Part shown: positions 35,882 through 45,317 of the stretch, piece after piece
How positions within the stretch are numbered: position 1 is the first letter of the stretch
How the letters are laid out: the number at the start of each line of letters is the position of its first letter
Source: Sphingomonas sp. LR60
GTDB lineage: Bacteria; Pseudomonadota; Alphaproteobacteria; Sphingomonadales; Sphingomonadaceae
DNA: 64,000 bases
Assembly (NCBI RefSeq): GCF_036855935.1
Contig: NZ_JASPFK010000002.1
Location: 1-64,000 of the forward strand
Direction: 5' to 3'
Notes under the pieces: model-generated
The model's database searches: none
Seen by the model: only the letters and a program-made list of their open reading frames with translations
Told to the model about the DNA's origin: nothing
Translations under genes and position numbers: made by a program

Positions 35882-36337
35882 TCAGGCAGTCAGACTGATG
35901 CCGCCGGCACGTTGCTGGTCGTCTCGAGCGATCGCGCGCACGACCCTGATCGCAAGCGCTAAATCGGCGCGGCGAATTGCATAAGCCGGCTCGCGCCCGA
36001 AGCATGTCCTCAGGCGATTGATGGCGTCGCTAAAGACCTCGTCACCGACTGCTTCTCTCACCCCGCTCAGCCACCGCTGTGAAGCAAGGGGATGCATGCG
36101 GATCCACATGCTTCGGGAGAAATTGGCAACCGCGATAGCGAGCCATAAAGCGAACCCGACGAGCAGCGTCATTGCCGCAGTCTTGTCGCCGAAAAAGGTT
36201 ACTGCCAGCGAACCCATCAGCATGATGGCGGAGACAGGAAGATGGACGATCCCCAGCATGCCGCTGAGCGGTCCCACCTCCCAACCAGCCAGTGTTCGGT
36301 CTACCGCTGTAACATGGTCAGTCTGCCTCGCGATCAT
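35882..36337 (-). CDS. Small inner-membrane protein, 151 residues
   Basis: Two hydrophobic segments are present, at about residues 27-48 (MLGIVHLPVSAIMLMGSLAV) and 53-74 (AAMTLLVGFALWLAIAVANF). A soluble C-terminal part follows (SQRWLSGVREAVGDEVFSDA ... CFGREPAYAIRRADLALAI). ATG 36335-36337 follows AAGGAAACAGAC; ATG 36370 would add 11 residues. No family is recognised. It resembles accessory membrane proteins of integrative elements in size and context only. Confidence 0.55.
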   Translation of the reverse strand: MIARQTDHVTAVDRTLAGWEVGPLSGMLGIVHLPVSAIMLMGSLAVTFFGDKTAAMTLLVGFALWLAIAVANFSRSMWIRMHPLASQRWLSGVREAVGDEVFSDAINRLRTCFGREPAYAIRRADLALAIRVVRAIARDDQQRAGGISLTA

Positions 36338-36695
36338 GTCTGTTTCCTTGGCTGATTGGTGAGCTGCCATCGTGTCGTCGTGATGGTATACGGGCGCGCC
36401 CAGCAACCCGGAGCGCTCGTTGTCATATCACCCACGCCGGTCAGGCATGGGACGGGCCTATGCCCCGGTGCTCTCAATCAACGGCAAGCCAGCGGCTGAG
36501 TTCACGACGATATCATAGACCCTCCAGCCGCCGGATGAAGATCGGCAACCCCTTCGGAAAAAGGTTTTCGGTTGCCGACTTCATAGTATTTCTTCACTCG
36601 AAGAAGCTGGTCGCCGGGACATCCGGCTGCTGAGATCAAATGCTTCTCTCAACAGGCGCGTTCCTCCGCCCTAGAGGTGCCATTCAGCCAGCTTT
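36338..36695. other. Gene-free stretch
   Basis: No coding sequence or RNA was recognised. The part at 36535-36600 is AT-richer (GGAAAAAGGTTTTCGGTTGCC, CATAGTATTTCTTC) and includes GGCAACC...GGTTGCC, a possible weak inverted repeat. Confidence 0.35.
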
Positions 36696-36935
36696 CTACT
36701 CGAACATCGGCTTCGGCGTCAGGATGGTAAGACCCAACCAGACGCGAGGCGCCAATGTGTCAAAATCATATTTTGGACGATGATCCGCCGAGACAATGGC
36801 CGAAACCAAAGCCCCCTTTTCGAGGCCATCCAGATCGACCGCCATGCGAAAAACAACCTTGTCGCCCGTCTGTGGAGCGGCGTCGGTTTCAACCTCGAAG
36901 ACGGTGGTTCCGTCTCGTGCAAACGTCAATAGCAT
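36696..36935 (-). CDS. Small hypothetical protein, 79 residues
   Basis: The product (MLLTFARDGTTVFEVETDAA ... WLGLTILTPKPMFE) looks like a small beta-rich domain without signal or membrane segment. GGAGGCACGACCA precedes ATG 36935. It starts 17 bases after the neighbouring gene at 36953-37225, so the two form an operon. No relative is recognised. Confidence 0.5.
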   Translation of the reverse strand: MLLTFARDGTTVFEVETDAAPQTGDKVVFRMAVDLDGLEKGALVSAIVSADHRPKYDFDTLAPRVWLGLTILTPKPMFE

Positions 36936-36952
36936 TGGTCGTGCCTCCGTCG

Positions 36953-37225
36953 TCAGTCGTCGAGCCCGAGGGCTCGGAGCCTGCGTCGGCTGACCTGACG
37001 CTGTTCAACGTTCCAGCTCACGGTCTCACTGGCCGCGGTAGCGATATCCGACACTTCCGCAGGATCAATCAGCTCAGGATCAATCTGTGACAGCACCTCC
37101 ACGGTCGCCTCCAGAATGTCGTCGACTGACGCCCCGAACTCCATCCGCAGGATGTCGATCATTGCTCGCAGCCGCGCTTCCATCGGATCCGCGCCGCCGT
37201 TAATAAAGATGCCGGTATGTTCCAC
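36953..37225 (-). CDS. Small acidic hypothetical protein, 90 residues
   Basis: GTG 37223-37225 is preceded by GGAGGCAGAACGAC. The product starts VEHTGIFINGGADPMEARLR, is helical and acidic in the middle (MEFGASVDDILEATVEVLSQ, IDPELIDPAEVSDIATAASE) and has a basic tail (RQVSRRRLRALGLDD). It has no signal or membrane segment and no recognised family. It is the first gene of a two-gene unit with 36696-36935. Confidence 0.55.
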   Translation of the reverse strand: MEHTGIFINGGADPMEARLRAMIDILRMEFGASVDDILEATVEVLSQIDPELIDPAEVSDIATAASETVSWNVEQRQVSRRRLRALGLDD

Positions 37226-37961
37226 GTCGTTCTGCCTCCTCGAGAGTCGGAGGCGTGCCCGGCTCGATAAGCCGGGCGTTCGTAACCCTGCACGTTGCAC
37301 AAGGCGCCGCCGCTTTTAGGCAGAACCTTGGACATGTGCGTCGGCCACCCGGCCGAGAAGCTCGACCAGACAACGTGATAACGGGGTTACGACGCCCCAC
37401 GGCCGGGATTGACCGAACCGCCAGCAGGAGATGGCGAAACGTCACATCAAGGGCAAGTACTATTGGGGCACGTTTAGACATCCGACTGGCGTTACCGAGC
37501 CCGCTGCTAACGCAGTGGGTCCGGGGCACATGAGCCTTGAGGTCACCGCCTCAGCGAAGGGGGGAGCGCTGCGCTGCGGGAAGGCTCCACGCTGCCCCCG
37601 CTGCCACCACGAATGTCATTCTTATCTGGCGCAGAATGTGCCTTTTATAACTGGCGGCAACAGTGCCGCGCTTGTTTCCGCGGGACGACACCGGTCGGCA
37701 CAAGGACAAAGCGAACCGCCTCGCTACTTTGCCGAAACGAAGATCGCCAAACACGTCCGCTCCACCGATCACGCCCGCGATCGGTGAGTTGCTCTGACGA
37801 TTTTAACAAGAGCGTCGCCAGCTACTAACGTAAATTGCTTGATTCCCCATCGTTTCTGACAGTTTGGATTGGCTCACACCTTCTTAAGATTCTTCCTAGA
37901 TGGTAGAATTGGCGCTTAGCTCCGCGGTGTGCGCAGTGTTGAGTAAAGGAGCGTGTTCCAG
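37226..37961. other. Gene-free stretch upstream of the FG-GAP gene
   Basis: About 730 bases hold no convincing gene. A perfect hairpin GCCCGGCT-CGATA-AGCCGGGC lies at 37257-37277. At 37583-37607 the 25-base sequence shared with 31548-31572 recurs as the right arm of an imperfect GC-rich hairpin (37554-37601). From 37790 to 37950 the DNA is AT-rich (CTTCTTAAGATTCTTCCTAGATGGTAG) and should contain the promoter of the gene at 37962. TAAAGGAG at 37944-37951 is its ribosome site. Confidence 0.5.
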
Positions 37962-40900
37962 ATGGTTAGCTGGAAAGCCGGCGGTCGCGAATGGTCTTTT
38001 GGAGACTTCAATGGCGACGGCGTCTCTGATGCCTTTCGCTATGTCGCGGGGCTGACGGGTGCAGACATGTATCTGGGCTCGGGCATGACCTTTACCGGCA
38101 TCGGCAGCTGGACGGACGCGTGGAACGGCCCGGGAGGCTGGACGATCGGCGATTTCGATGGCGATGGCAAGGACGACATCCTCCGCATCATTGTCGGTGG
38201 CTCCAGCGCTGAGGTTTTTCTTTCCGATGGCAAGCAGTTCAACGCCGCCGGCTCGTGGCTCCCCTATGATGCCGCGATCGGACCGTGGCAGGTCGGCGAC
38301 TTCGACGGGGATGGCCGCGACGATCTGCTGACGATCGATCCGAATACCTTCCGCACCAGCATCTATCTATCGGAGGGAAACCATTTTGGTCCGGCTCGAC
38401 AATGGACCATTGCCGGCTTCGGCACACACGGCTGGTCACTCGGCGACTTCGACGGTGACGGGCGGACCGATCTCCTGCGTGTCACGCCGGGCGTTGCGGG
38501 TGCCGAGGTCCTGCTCTCCACCGGCAGTTCGTTCATGCCAGGCCGTGTCTGGTCGAGAGTATCGCCGGTTGGTGGGTGGTCGGTCGTCGACATGAACGGC
38601 GACGGCCGTGACGATCTGGTCGACAACGCGGGCAACGTCATGCTGTCGGACGGCTCGCAGTTCACCCCCGCCAAGGCGATAGTCGATCCGGCGATCGCCG
38701 TGGTGAAGACTTCATCGGGGTTTGGCCTGGTCACCGTGGATGCCACCGGACCGATACCCGCCAACCTTCTTCCCGGCGTGCTGGGCACTCGCGCCGAGCT
38801 CGACGGAGTGACAATCGAGGCGGCGCCACGGCTCGGCTATGTTCAGACGCCGCAGGTGGTGCATATCACGGGGCTGCCGCAGCACTATGAAGCTCGGTTG
38901 ATGGTGACGAGTGAGGAGGGTGCCACCTATTCCTCATGGTCGACCAGTGATCATCTGACCTTCGTACCGACGCACCCCGGGCAATATGACTGGACCGTCC
39001 AGATCAGGGCGGGTGGAGTGGAGACAGCTGCGGCCGAGATTTATGGCGGTCGATCATCGATGGTGATGGACACAGATGCAGGCAAGGCCGTTGCCGCCGT
39101 GCACCGCCTGCAAATCGAGGAGGTTCATAGCAACGTATCCGCCTTCGCCAGCGGCACTGACTGGCGTGCCGACGTCACCAGCTTCGCCGATCTGCGCACC
39201 GCCATCCTGATGCATCGGGCGGCCGATCCGGTCGCCCCGATCGGCGGGCCGGCTTCCCGGCTCGATGAGGCGCTCTACCTGCTGCAGTTCGTGTCCGGGC
39301 TCTGGGCCTACGGCAGCAACATTCAACATGGCGGCGCCGGCCAAGTCACCGACAACGAGGTGCTCGGGCGAACGGCGGCCGCCAATGTTAATTTCGGTCT
39401 TTTTATGCGTTCGCCGATCGGCGATTGCGAGGATTTCGCCTCAACGCTTGCGGTGTTGCTGACCCTTGATGGCTATCAGAACCGGGTCGTCATGAACCCA
39501 TCCCATGTGTTCAACGAGGTGCTGATCGACGGCAACTGGTGGACCTTGGATCCCAGCTTCGGACTGGCGATGGAGGGAGCGTTCGATCAGGTACTCGACC
39601 CTTCAACGGCTCCGCGGGTCATCAAGTTCGATCAGGTCGGCCGCACCGAGGAATCTCCCTTGTACCGCGCACGGCTCGCCGCAGCGATGCATGAGCATCT
39701 CAGCCTGCTCGACGAAGGCGTCTTTCCCGACAGTAGCCGGTATCAGACGATCAGTTTTCTGAAGAGCTACGATTATGGCGCGGTGTTCACCGACGCGCTG
39801 GATTTGTCAGGATGGGCGGCATCAGCGCCCGTGCGCATCGCCGACCGGCCCGCATCCGCCGCCGATACACAATCGCTGATTGCCATGGCCTCACTCGAGC
39901 GATTGCGCATCACGGAGAAACATGACGCGCTTTCCTCGGCGGCGAGTGCGAGCGACTGGCGTGACCGGATCATCAGCTACGGCGACCTGCTGGGCCATAT
40001 CAACGACGTCGCGTCTCCGCCCGATGCCGTCTCAAGTTCATCGGCAAAGGTTTTGGGCCAGCTGCAATATGTCTCGGGTCTCTGGGGACTGGGCAGCGAC
40101 ACCCTTCCTGGCGGCCTCACTGCGCATGACCTGCTGTCCTCGGCAGATGCCTCGCCTGGCGACCGTGCTGCGCTGCTGGCGTGGCTGCTGATGAGCGACG
40201 GCATCGATGGCCGAGCCATCGCTGCCGGAAACCACATGTTCGTCGAGGCGCGACTGGAGCAAGGCACCTATGTGCTGGACCCGACCAGCGACCTTGCGTT
40301 CGAGAGCGACTGGGACACGCTGCGTTCCGGTGACTCGGTGGTCAACACGATCGCATTCGCGGCGGCCGGTAGCATGAGGGGTTCATCAACGTACAGCGTT
40401 GCGCTGGCCAACCTGCCGCACACCGTTCTCGTCTCGGCAGCCAACGACAGCCTGGACGTCGGGACAAGCTATTCGTTGGATGCCTGGCTGCGGACGCGGA
40501 CGTATGGCGATCAGTTGGTCAATGCCCTTTCCCAAAGAGCCGATGCGACGTCGACTGACGGTGGCGTCGTCGTGAGCCGCTCCGGCGGCAGGATGTGGGA
40601 GGCGGCAGCATCGTGGGCGATCGCCTCCTCAGGCGGCGAGCCGTGGTACAAGGGCGATTTCAACGGCGACGGCAAGACAGACCTGTTTCGCTATGTTCCT
40701 GGTGAGACGGGCGCATACATGCTGCAATCGACCGGCAGCAGCTTCGCACACGCGGGATCGTGGACCGACGCATGGAACGGCGGATCCCGCTGGTACGTGG
40801 GCGACTTCAACGGCGACGGCCGTGACGATATCTTCCGCTACATGCCCAGCTCCTCCGGCGCGGACGTCTTTCTTTCGACAGGCAAGGATTTCGTACATGA

Positions 40901-41471
40901 CACCTCGTGGACCGATGCCTGGGATGGCGGGTCCCGCTGGTATGTGGGCGACTTCAACGGCGACGGGCGCGCCGACATCTTCCGCTACATGCCGGGGCAG
41001 TCCGGTGCGGACATGTTCCTGTCGAACGGCAAGGGGTTCGTCCATGACGGCTCGTGGACCGACGCGTGGAACGGCGGCACACGGTGGGAAGTCGGTGACT
41101 TCAACGGCGACGGCAAGGATGATATTCTGCGAACGATCGCCGGCGTCGGCGTCGAAATTTTTACCTCGACCGGCAAAGGCTTCGTTTACCAGGGGGTATG
41201 GAGCCCGGCGGGATCGGGCGCCAGCGGATGGCATATCGGCGATGTTGACGGAGACGGGCGCGACGACCTCGTACGGTCCTTACCCGATGGAGCGGGTCCG
41301 ACGGTTTTCCATGCGACAGGAACCGGCTTCGAAGCGGCGTCGGCGTGGCCCGCCGTCGCACCGGCGTCCGCCGATTGGGTGATGGCCGATGTCAACGGCG
41401 ATGGGCTGGCCGATCTGATCCAGTCGATGACCTCCGTCGCCCGCACAGGCCTGATGACCGGCTGGGAATGA
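37962..41471 (+). CDS. Large FG-GAP/VCBS-repeat protein with two transglutaminase-like domains
   Basis: This 1169-residue protein has, in order: five FG-GAP-type blades with calcium-binding DFNGDG/DFDGDG loops (about residues 15, 63, 112, 161, 208); an Ig-like beta domain (about 280-345); transglutaminase-like domain 1 with a full triad, C489 (GDCEDFASTLAVLL), H515 (PSHVFNEVLI) and D530 (WWTLDPSFG); transglutaminase-like domain 2, in which the Cys is replaced by R735 (SPGDRAALLAWLL) while H758 and D773 remain; and five or six more FG-GAP blades. No signal peptide or membrane segment is visible, so the export route is unclear. ATG 37962 fits TAAAGGAG; GTG 37953 is too close. It lies beside the polysaccharide cluster but on the other strand. 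It may be a surface cysteine protease or cross-linking enzyme. Confidence 0.8.
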   Translation: MVSWKAGGREWSFGDFNGDGVSDAFRYVAGLTGADMYLGSGMTFTGIGSWTDAWNGPGGWTIGDFDGDGKDDILRIIVGGSSAEVFLSDGKQFNAAGSWLPYDAAIGPWQVGDFDGDGRDDLLTIDPNTFRTSIYLSEGNHFGPARQWTIAGFGTHGWSLGDFDGDGRTDLLRVTPGVAGAEVLLSTGSSFMPGRVWSRVSPVGGWSVVDMNGDGRDDLVDNAGNVMLSDGSQFTPAKAIVDPAIAVVKTSSGFGLVTVDATGPIPANLLPGVLGTRAELDGVTIEAAPRLGYVQTPQVVHITGLPQHYEARLMVTSEEGATYSSWSTSDHLTFVPTHPGQYDWTVQIRAGGVETAAAEIYGGRSSMVMDTDAGKAVAAVHRLQIEEVHSNVSAFASGTDWRADVTSFADLRTAILMHRAADPVAPIGGPASRLDEALYLLQFVSGLWAYGSNIQHGGAGQVTDNEVLGRTAAANVNFGLFMRSPIGDCEDFASTLAVLLTLDGYQNRVVMNPSHVFNEVLIDGNWWTLDPSFGLAMEGAFDQVLDPSTAPRVIKFDQVGRTEESPLYRARLAAAMHEHLSLLDEGVFPDSSRYQTISFLKSYDYGAVFTDALDLSGWAASAPVRIADRPASAADTQSLIAMASLERLRITEKHDALSSAASASDWRDRIISYGDLLGHINDVASPPDAVSSSSAKVLGQLQYVSGLWGLGSDTLPGGLTAHDLLSSADASPGDRAALLAWLLMSDGIDGRAIAAGNHMFVEARLEQGTYVLDPTSDLAFESDWDTLRSGDSVVNTIAFAAAGSMRGSSTYSVALANLPHTVLVSAANDSLDVGTSYSLDAWLRTRTYGDQLVNALSQRADATSTDGGVVVSRSGGRMWEAAASWAIASSGGEPWYKGDFNGDGKTDLFRYVPGETGAYMLQSTGSSFAHAGSWTDAWNGGSRWYVGDFNGDGRDDIFRYMPSSSGADVFLSTGKDFVHDTSWTDAWDGGSRWYVGDFNGDGRADIFRYMPGQSGADMFLSNGKGFVHDGSWTDAWNGGTRWEVGDFNGDGKDDILRTIAGVGVEIFTSTGKGFVYQGVWSPAGSGASGWHIGDVDGDGRDDLVRSLPDGAGPTVFHATGTGFEAASAWPAVAPASADWVMADVNGDGLADLIQSMTSVARTGLMTGWE
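40761..41201 (+). repeat. 147-base tandem repeat inside the FG-GAP gene
   Basis: Units starting TGGACCGACGCATGG recur at 40761, 40908 and 41055, exactly 147 bases (49 codons) apart. DNA identity is high (GACTTCAACGGCGACGG in each). Each encodes one blade, SWTDAWNGG.RW.VGDFNGDG. This points to recent intragenic duplication. Confidence 0.8.
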
Positions 41472-41534
41472 TGCCGACGGTCGCACAGGTTGCCGCCGCA
41501 GGGTGCCCCGGCAGGCCGGCGGGTGCCGTCCGGC

Positions 41535-41867
41535 TCAATCTTGGTCGCCGGGCGCCGGTAATTGCTGTTGCGTAGCGCGTTGCAGCGCCCGATCAGCGGC
41601 GACCTTCGCGACGATGGCGTCTCCCTGCATGCCATTGACGCGATCGATCCGGGTGTTGATCCGGGAATCGACCCGGTTCTTGATCCGGAAATCGATCCGC
41701 TGTGCAGCGGCGACGCTGCCGTTCACACCGGCGCGCTCACGCCGCTCGCCGACTTTGCCCGCCGAAGAGGAAGACACGCGGCCCGCGGCACTCTGTGCAG
41801 CGGCGGCTCCTGCCGCGAGACAGGCGAACGTCAGCAACGCCGTAGCCGCCAGCGCCCGCGCGGTCAT
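41535..41867 (-). CDS. Small exported protein, 110 residues
   Basis: A clear signal peptide (MTARALAATALLTFACLAAG, cleavage near AAAAQ) precedes a short polar domain rich in Arg, Asp and Val (RIDFRIKNRVDSRINTRIDR). The R-I-D-x-R repeats are unusual and amphipathic. ATG 41867 overlaps the stop of the preceding gene as ATGA, so it is the last gene of the polysaccharide operon. No family is recognised; a periplasmic accessory role is inferred only from position. Confidence 0.55.
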   Translation of the reverse strand: MTARALAATALLTFACLAAGAAAAQSAAGRVSSSSAGKVGERRERAGVNGSVAAAQRIDFRIKNRVDSRINTRIDRVNGMQGDAIVAKVAADRALQRATQQQLPAPGDQD

Positions 41868-43096
41868 GATCCACGCTCCGGTGTCAGACTGACCCGGTCG
41901 AGCTGACCGGAAAGCCCGCCGACCGCCGTCGACGGTTGCGCCACTAGCATCAACACCTGGATCGGACAGCCCGGGGGTACGTTGAAACGGCCGGAAAAGC
42001 GACCGCCTGCCACCGCCGAATTCGGAACCTCAACGCGCCCGAGTTGCTGCCCCCCTGGCAGGTCAGGGAAAAGAACGGCGCTGCGCCGGCCGGCTGTTCG
42101 ATGGCAATACTGTGCCCATCAAGCCGGTAATTGCCTGGCGGCAGCAGTTGCACCTGCTGCAACAGCGTCCCGCCAACACTGGAGGCCGCTGAAAAATCCA
42201 CCAGCCCCCGTTCTCCGTCCGTTGGATTGAGGCGCTGCTTCCCGATGCATTGATCGGAACCCAGTCGAATGACGACGGCGCGTCAAGATTCGCGGCAAAG
42301 CCAGGATCGCGCGACCTCCCCGGTCAGTGACGCCACGCAGCGAGGCGTAATACCGCCACGCATCGTCGAGCGCGCCACGGGCGACCAGGGCATTGATCAC
42401 GCCGGCACTCGCCGCCGGGTTGATCATTATTCCGCCGCGACGCAGCTGTGTGAACAGCGCGGCGGTCGCGCGCGGCTCCGGGCCGGTTGCGGCAAGATAA
42501 TCGATGAGGCTTGCTGCCCAGGCCGGTCGCCCCAACAGTGTCGTGGCGAGAGCCTGACGCACGCCAGGTTCAGCGATGGCGGTGGCGAGGACCGGGAAGA
42601 GCAGCCCACTCGCATCGCGGGAGGTTCGCAGCGCGATGTCATAATGGCGAAGGGCACCACTTACGTCGCCGCGCGCGACGGCGTCCTCGATGGCCCAGAT
42701 CTGCGTCTGCAAGTCCCGCCGCGACAGGCGCTCGGCGTAGGCGAAAAGTCGCCGAGCCCGGGTGGCATCGCCGGTCAACTGAATGTTGAGCCCCAGCGTC
42801 GACGCCGCCGCGGCGGTAGTCGGGTCTTCACGCAACGCGCTGCGCGCCAGCGCTGAAGCCCGCGCGCGCTGCCTTGCGCTCGCCTCCGGCCCCGACAGCT
42901 TCTGCGCAAGCGCGGCCGCCGAGCGCCCGTCATTGGGAGCCAGCGCCAGCGCACGCTCCGGATTGCCCTGTCGCACCACGCTGGCCAACGTCTGTGACAG
43001 GCTTACGTAGGCGAGCAGCAAGCCAACAAGCGTGATCAGTCCGCGAACCCGCCACTCACCAGTCGATTGGCGCGAAAAGGCAACGCGCCGCGACAT
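41864..43096 (-). pseudogene. TPR-like membrane-anchored protein of the polysaccharide operon, three frameshifts
   Basis: The N-terminus (WRVRGLITLVGLLLAYVSLS) is a membrane anchor. It is followed by helical repeats (ARASALARSALREDPTTAAA, TRARRLFAYAERLSRRDLQT). The open frame departs from likely coding after GVTDRGGR. Restoring one base in the C run 42318-42321 gives DPGFAANLDAPSSFDWVPIN. Restoring another in the C run 42205-42209 gives GGLVDFSAASSVGGTLLQQV. A third shift near 42030 leads to EVPNSAVAGGRFSGRFNVPP and the stop overlapping the next ATG. About 410 residues in all. It is adjacent to and coupled with the Wzc-like gene, so probably a local assembly factor. Confidence 0.6.
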
Positions 43097-45303
43097 CAGC
43101 TATCCCCCGCGCGCTCGCGACCATAGCCATAGCCATATTCATAGCCATAACCGTAATGCGCCTTGCGTGCCTCGAACTTCGTGAGCACGCCACCGATGAC
43201 CCGGATGTTGGCGCTGGTCAGCCTGCGCAATGCGGTTTTCACCATCGTCGAGCGAATGCCGTGAGATTCGACGGCGTAGATCACGCCTTCGACCCGGGCG
43301 GCGATCAACGGGGCATCCGCCAAACCCATCACGGGCGGTGAATCGATCACGACGTGATCATAGCTTTCCAGCAGGCGTTCGACGAGCACCGCGAGGCGAT
43401 TGCCGGTCAGCAATTCCGCCGCATTCGGCGGGATCGGCCCGGCGGACATGGCGGTGAAGCCCAGATCCCTCATTTCGAACGTAAGCGACTGCACGTCGTC
43501 GACGCCCGAGAGGAAGTTGCTGAGCCCATGCTCGTGTCCGACCCCGCCAAGATGATGCACTGACGGCGATCGCATGTCGCCGTCGACGAGAATGACCCGC
43601 CGCTGCGCACGCGCCAAGGTCGTCGCCAGCGCCAATGCGGTCGTGGACTTGCCCTCGGCCGGGCGCGTAGACGTGACGGCAAAGGAACGCGGCACGCCAT
43701 GCTCTGTCGTGAAGCCTAGATTGGTCTGCACCGCCAGATAGGCGTCCACCAGATCGGACTTGCGATCGAGGAGCGCTTCCTTGGGCGTGCCGTCCTTGAG
43801 CTTCGGCACTGAGCCAAGCAATGGCAGGCCGAGCCGACGCTCCACCTCCGCCGGATCGGCGATCGCCTCGTCGATCTGCTCCAGGGCGAATGCTGCAACC
43901 CCACCCAGGCCGATACCCGCGAGCAGCGCGACCAACAGGTTCAACATCAGTCGCGGGCTCGATGGCTTCTGCGGCACATCGGCGACATCGACGACGGAGA
44001 TGTTGTTGACGCCTACCCCGCCGGCGACCCCGATCTCCTTGAAGCGCTGGAGCAGCCCATCGTACAATGCCCGGTTGGTATCCACCTCCTGTTGGTAAAT
44101 ATTGTACTGGATGCTGCGCCGGCGCAGATCGAGATAGCTGGTCTTTAGCTCGTCCACCTTGCGACGCAGCGCACTCTCGCGGTCGGCGGCTTCACGATAG
44201 TCGGCGAGCAGCGAGCTTGAAACCCGGCCCTCCTCGCGCGCGATCGATTGATCCAGCTGGCTGATCTGCGATTGGATCGCACGTGCCGTGGGATAGGCAG
44301 GCTCGAACTGCACCATCAGGCGCTGATATTCAGCTGCAAGTTCGGCACGGCGCTGTCGCAGATTGTTGATCGCCACGTTGCGCAGGGCCTCGGTGGACGC
44401 CCCGCTCTTCCCGCTTTGCCGTACCCGTGCCTCGGTCTGGATACGCTCGGCCGTGGCCTGCGACAACGCCCCGTTCAGCGCCGCGAGATCGTCCGCGACG
44501 ATCGAACGCTCGCTGGTCGTCTTGCCGTCGCCCGCGGTCTGCGAGGGAAGATTGATGATGCGCTCGGCCGAAGCATAGCCGACCAGCTGACGCTGCGATT
44601 CATCGAGCCGCTGTTTCAACTGCACCAATTGCCGCTGAAGCATGTTGCGGCCGTACGAGGTGGCCTGGATCTTCCGTTCCAGGTTCGTATCGATGAAATT
44701 CTCGGCCCAGGCATTCGCCACCTTGGCGGAAAATTGCGGATCGGCACTGGTGAACCCAATGTCGACGAGACGCGACAGACGCGTCGGCGCCACGTTCAGA
44801 TGCTTGAGCAGCAACTCGCCGGCGATGCGCTGCCGTTGTGCGCGTCCCGCCGCGGCGTAGCGGCCGTTGACTTGCTCGAGCGCAGGATCCCGGTCCGAGG
44901 CCCCGAGCAGCCGGTAGAAGCTCGGGTCGTCGACCAGCCGCAATTGCGTCGCGACCCGTTCGGACAGGGATCGCGAGCGGAGCAGTCCGTATTGGGTCTG
45001 ATAGAATTCCTGGTCGGCCACGCTGGTTTCGCGCTCGACGCCTTGGAAGTCAGTAACCTTGTCGGACTCACGAGAAATCTCGACCGTCGCCACGGCCGTG
45101 TATTTCGGCGTGGTCAACAAGGTCATGATGAGACCCAGCAGTACACATGATACGGTGATGCCGAGAATGACATAGCGCCACCGCATCGCGATCCGCAGAT
45201 ACTGACGGATCACGGGTTTCCATTCCGCCTCGTCGCCCCGCGCGCCGCCGACGGCTTGCTGCGTGTCGATTATTCCCCGCGAAGGTGATGTGAGCAGATT
45301 CAT
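43096..45303 (-). CDS. Polysaccharide co-polymerase/tyrosine autokinase (Wzc/GumC-like)
   Basis: This 735-residue inner-membrane protein has a Wzz domain with a first membrane helix at about 43-64. A long periplasmic coiled-coil follows (QRQLVQLKQRLDESQRQLVG) with PxxPxxP-type VPQKPSSPRLMLN before the second helix. The cytoplasmic BY-kinase has Walker A TSTRPAEGKSTTA (near 550), Walker A' VILVDGDMR and Walker B HVVIDSPPVMG. The C-terminus is a striking tyrosine cluster, YGYGYEYGYGYG, the expected autophosphorylation tail. It controls chain length together with the adjacent export lipoprotein. Confidence 0.92.
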   Translation of the reverse strand: MNLLTSPSRGIIDTQQAVGGARGDEAEWKPVIRQYLRIAMRWRYVILGITVSCVLLGLIMTLLTTPKYTAVATVEISRESDKVTDFQGVERETSVADQEFYQTQYGLLRSRSLSERVATQLRLVDDPSFYRLLGASDRDPALEQVNGRYAAAGRAQRQRIAGELLLKHLNVAPTRLSRLVDIGFTSADPQFSAKVANAWAENFIDTNLERKIQATSYGRNMLQRQLVQLKQRLDESQRQLVGYASAERIINLPSQTAGDGKTTSERSIVADDLAALNGALSQATAERIQTEARVRQSGKSGASTEALRNVAINNLRQRRAELAAEYQRLMVQFEPAYPTARAIQSQISQLDQSIAREEGRVSSSLLADYREAADRESALRRKVDELKTSYLDLRRRSIQYNIYQQEVDTNRALYDGLLQRFKEIGVAGGVGVNNISVVDVADVPQKPSSPRLMLNLLVALLAGIGLGGVAAFALEQIDEAIADPAEVERRLGLPLLGSVPKLKDGTPKEALLDRKSDLVDAYLAVQTNLGFTTEHGVPRSFAVTSTRPAEGKSTTALALATTLARAQRRVILVDGDMRSPSVHHLGGVGHEHGLSNFLSGVDDVQSLTFEMRDLGFTAMSAGPIPPNAAELLTGNRLAVLVERLLESYDHVVIDSPPVMGLADAPLIAARVEGVIYAVESHGIRSTMVKTALRRLTSANIRVIGGVLTKFEARKAHYGYGYEYGYGYGRERAGDS

Positions 45304-45317
45304 CTACTAGACGTGCC

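Noticed and set aside
37431..37787. Plus-strand frame MAKRHIKGKYYWGTF...
   Set aside because: It runs through the GC-rich hairpin shared with 31548, and nothing after the first 15 residues looks coding.
40761..41201. Regular repeats as a possible CRISPR array
   Set aside because: The unit is 147 bases, in frame, and encodes FG-GAP blades; there are no short repeats with unique spacers.
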